Assembly (NCBI GenBank): GCA_036505615.1
Contig: DASXTB010000374.1
Coordinates: 1 to 14,623, forward strand
Source of the DNA: DASXTB01 sp036505615
GTDB lineage: Bacteria > Acidobacteriota > UBA6911 > JACQSX01
Direction of reading: 5' to 3'
DNA: 14,623 bases
The notes beneath the pieces are model-generated. The model worked only from the letters and a program-made list of their open reading frames with translations, did no database searches and was not told where the DNA came from. The position numbers were made by a program, and so were the translations under genes. Below, in pieces: positions 13,034 to 14,623 of the stretch (its first letter is position 1; each line of letters starts with the position of its first letter).

Positions 13034-14623
13034 TCACCTGGCGAGTGGGTCGGGGCGAAGTTGGAACTTTATCACTTTGCTCGTCGTGCCCTTGCCGCCT
13101 TCCATGTGAAAAGGTGCTCGGGTGCTCACGGTCGACCACAGACCCTTCCCCTTCCAGCCTGCGTTCGGATTGTCGATCCGGCCATCCATCCATTTAGTGT
13201 AGAAGCCCAACGGATAGGGGACGCGGAGGACGATCCATTTCCCGTCCTTCAGGACCAGCAGTCCTTCGGAGCCATTGCCGGTGTCAATCGGCACGTTTTT
13301 GCCGAACCCGGAGGTGTCGAACTGATCCACCCAGGTATAGTAGCTGGCTTCGGCGCTGCCCGAATCCGTCACGCCTTTGAACTGCGGTAACGGCTCTGGA
13401 TAAAACGTCCAGCCCTCGGGACAGTGCTGGCCCGTCGCCGCCGGCCCATTGAGTGGTCCCTTGCACTTGCGCCGGTCGAAGCTGGCGAGATGTCCGCTCG
13501 CCAGCGCCGCCCAGACGACGCCGTTGCGGTCGATATCCATGCCACGCGGTGAGAACCCCTGAACGGGCGCCTTCGGGTTGTCCCATGGCAGCTCATACAC
13601 TTCCGCGAGCGCGGTCTCCGGCGGGTTGGTCCCGGGATTCAGCCGCACGACGGCGCCAGGGAAGCCCAAGACTGATCCCCAGACCGAGCCGTCCGGGGCC
13701 GGGGCGACGGAATAAAACCCGCCACCAAATCTTTTGTCCTTGGTGGGATCGACTGGCTGATCGGGCTCCACATATGCATCCCGCTTGCCGTTGCCGTTGG
13801 TGTCCAAAATGAGCGCGGTCCAGCCCTGTGACTTTACCTCATCGTGGGTCTGGTCGAACATCTTCGTGTTCAACCAGCCAACGACCTGGCCACCACCGCT
13901 CGTCCAGAGCATGCCGCTGTCATCTTCGGCGAACATCAGATGATGCGTACCGAAGCAGGTGCTGATGTGCGTGAGCTGCTTGGTCTTTGGATCATAAACG
14001 GCGAGGTGGCGGCCGGCCCTGGCCAGCGGGAACAGCTTCGCCGACGGATGGGTCGAGCCTTTCTTGCAAAAATCCGGGTTCTCCGGCGGACGCACCGCCG
14101 ATGTGATCCACACTCGACCCTTATCATCGAGCATCGGATTATGAACGTTGTTCTTGCTGGTCCAGATGGCTTCATCGCCCCAATACGGTGAAGGCTGAAT
14201 TATCGTCGGATCCGCCGCCGGCTGGGTCTTCGGGTCGCGGACGGTCAACTTCACCCGGCTCGCCATGTGGCGCACGGGATCGAGAACAGGCAGGTAATCG
14301 GCGCTCAGTTCGAGCGATCCGTAAATCAGGCCGTTGGCATTGACGGTGGGATTGCGCCGGTCGGTTGAGACCTCATCGTGGAGATACGCCTTCGGGTCGG
14401 CCCAGTCCCATTGGGTGATGACGACGTTTCGCTCCAGGCCCTGCGGCCGTGGCGGCGTCGGCGGCAACTCGCCGGCGGCAATCCGATCAGTCCAGTCGGC
14501 GAACACCGACAAGGCCCGCTCCCGGCCAAGCTGGTCGAGGCCATCGGACATGTTGCCGCCGGCCTGTCCCGACAGGATCCGCCGCTCCCAAGCGGCCACC
14601 GAGGATTCCGAAGGGCCAAGCCC
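13034..14623 (-). CDS. Beta-propeller-like (streptogramin-lyase/Vgb type) protein, C-terminal part
   Basis: The 3' 529 codons of a larger gene. The frame stays open to the window edge (GLGPSESSVAAWERR), so the start lies outside. The region up to about residue 80 after that edge has GLDQLGRERALSVFADWTDRIAAGELPPTPP. The rest has repeated blade-like segments: GRVWITSAVRPP, GMLWTSGGGQVVGWLNT, GSVWGSVLGFPGAVVRLNP, and GMDIDRNGVVWAALASGHLASF. The spaced W-A/T-S units suggest a six- or seven-bladed propeller. I recall long acidobacterial and proteobacterial proteins annotated as carboxypeptidase-regulatory-like with this ending (KFQLRPDPLAR). An exported or periplasmic role is likely but not shown. 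GC content and codon use (Pro, Gly, Arg rich) are clearly higher than in the genes to its left. It ends intact at TGA 13034-13036, right beside the recombinase remnant. Confidence 0.75.
   Translation of the reverse strand, partial: GLGPSESSVAAWERRILSGQAGGNMSDGLDQLGRERALSVFADWTDRIAAGELPPTPPRPQGLERNVVITQWDWADPKAYLHDEVSTDRRNPTVNANGLIYGSLELSADYLPVLDPVRHMASRVKLTVRDPKTQPAADPTIIQPSPYWGDEAIWTSKNNVHNPMLDDKGRVWITSAVRPPENPDFCKKGSTHPSAKLFPLARAGRHLAVYDPKTKQLTHISTCFGTHHLMFAEDDSGMLWTSGGGQVVGWLNTKMFDQTHDEVKSQGWTALILDTNGNGKRDAYVEPDQPVDPTKDKRFGGGFYSVAPAPDGSVWGSVLGFPGAVVRLNPGTNPPETALAEVYELPWDNPKAPVQGFSPRGMDIDRNGVVWAALASGHLASFDRRKCKGPLNGPAATGQHCPEGWTFYPEPLPQFKGVTDSGSAEASYYTWVDQFDTSGFGKNVPIDTGNGSEGLLVLKDGKWIVLRVPYPLGFYTKWMDGRIDNPNAGWKGKGLWSTVSTRAPFHMEGGKGTTSKVIKFQLRPDPLAR

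Noticed and set aside
1..14623. CRISPR array, rRNA, complete tRNA or insertion sequence ends.
   Set aside because: No regularly spaced direct repeats, rRNA-like stretches, complete cloverleaf or transposase gene was seen on reading both strands.

Overview
The window looks like chromosomal DNA from a soil-type Acidobacteriota. The best taxonomic pointer is a secreted von Willebrand factor A protein of the acidobacterial type at the left end. The moderate GC, the Tat-exported proteins and the many secreted or membrane-anchored lone enzymes fit that. The assignment is an inference from gene content only.

Layout. At the left edge an archease gene (minus strand, cut by the window) and a VWFA gene (plus strand) diverge from one short intergenic region. 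From 1484 to 12737 every recognisable gene is on the minus strand. In increasing coordinate these are: a GAF-domain protein; an aromatic-L-amino-acid decarboxylase of group II; a DinB-fold protein; an unrecognised soluble protein; a fragment of a SAM methyltransferase; a LACTB-like serine hydrolase; a membrane-anchored SGNH hydrolase; two membrane-anchored proteins of unknown function; a 45-residue membrane ORF below the usual length cutoff; a DUF2007-like small protein; a small membrane protein translationally linked to a Tat-exported VOC protein; a phosphinothricin-type GNAT acetyltransferase; a polytopic membrane protein; a shortened small membrane protein; and a frameshifted FAD oxidase of the sarcosine oxidase type. 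The gap at 12738-13033 holds the last 40 codons of an integron-integrase-like tyrosine recombinase. A high-GC beta-propeller-like protein gene then runs off the right edge.

How it fits together. The minus-strand block does not read as one pathway. It reads as accessory DNA assembled piece by piece, with several broken genes: a methyltransferase fragment, a frameshifted oxidase, a shortened membrane protein, an SGNH protein with an odd tail, and a recombinase 3' end. Two intergenic sites (7623-7707 and 8803-8830) have the box layout of integron attC sites, and they bracket a cassette-like unit of three short hypothetical ORFs. With the IntI-like remnant, the most interesting reading is a decayed chromosomal integron, or cassettes derived from one. 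This is a hypothesis: only one attC is potentially complete, and the integrase is a remnant in an unusual position. No complete new defence or metabolic system was found.
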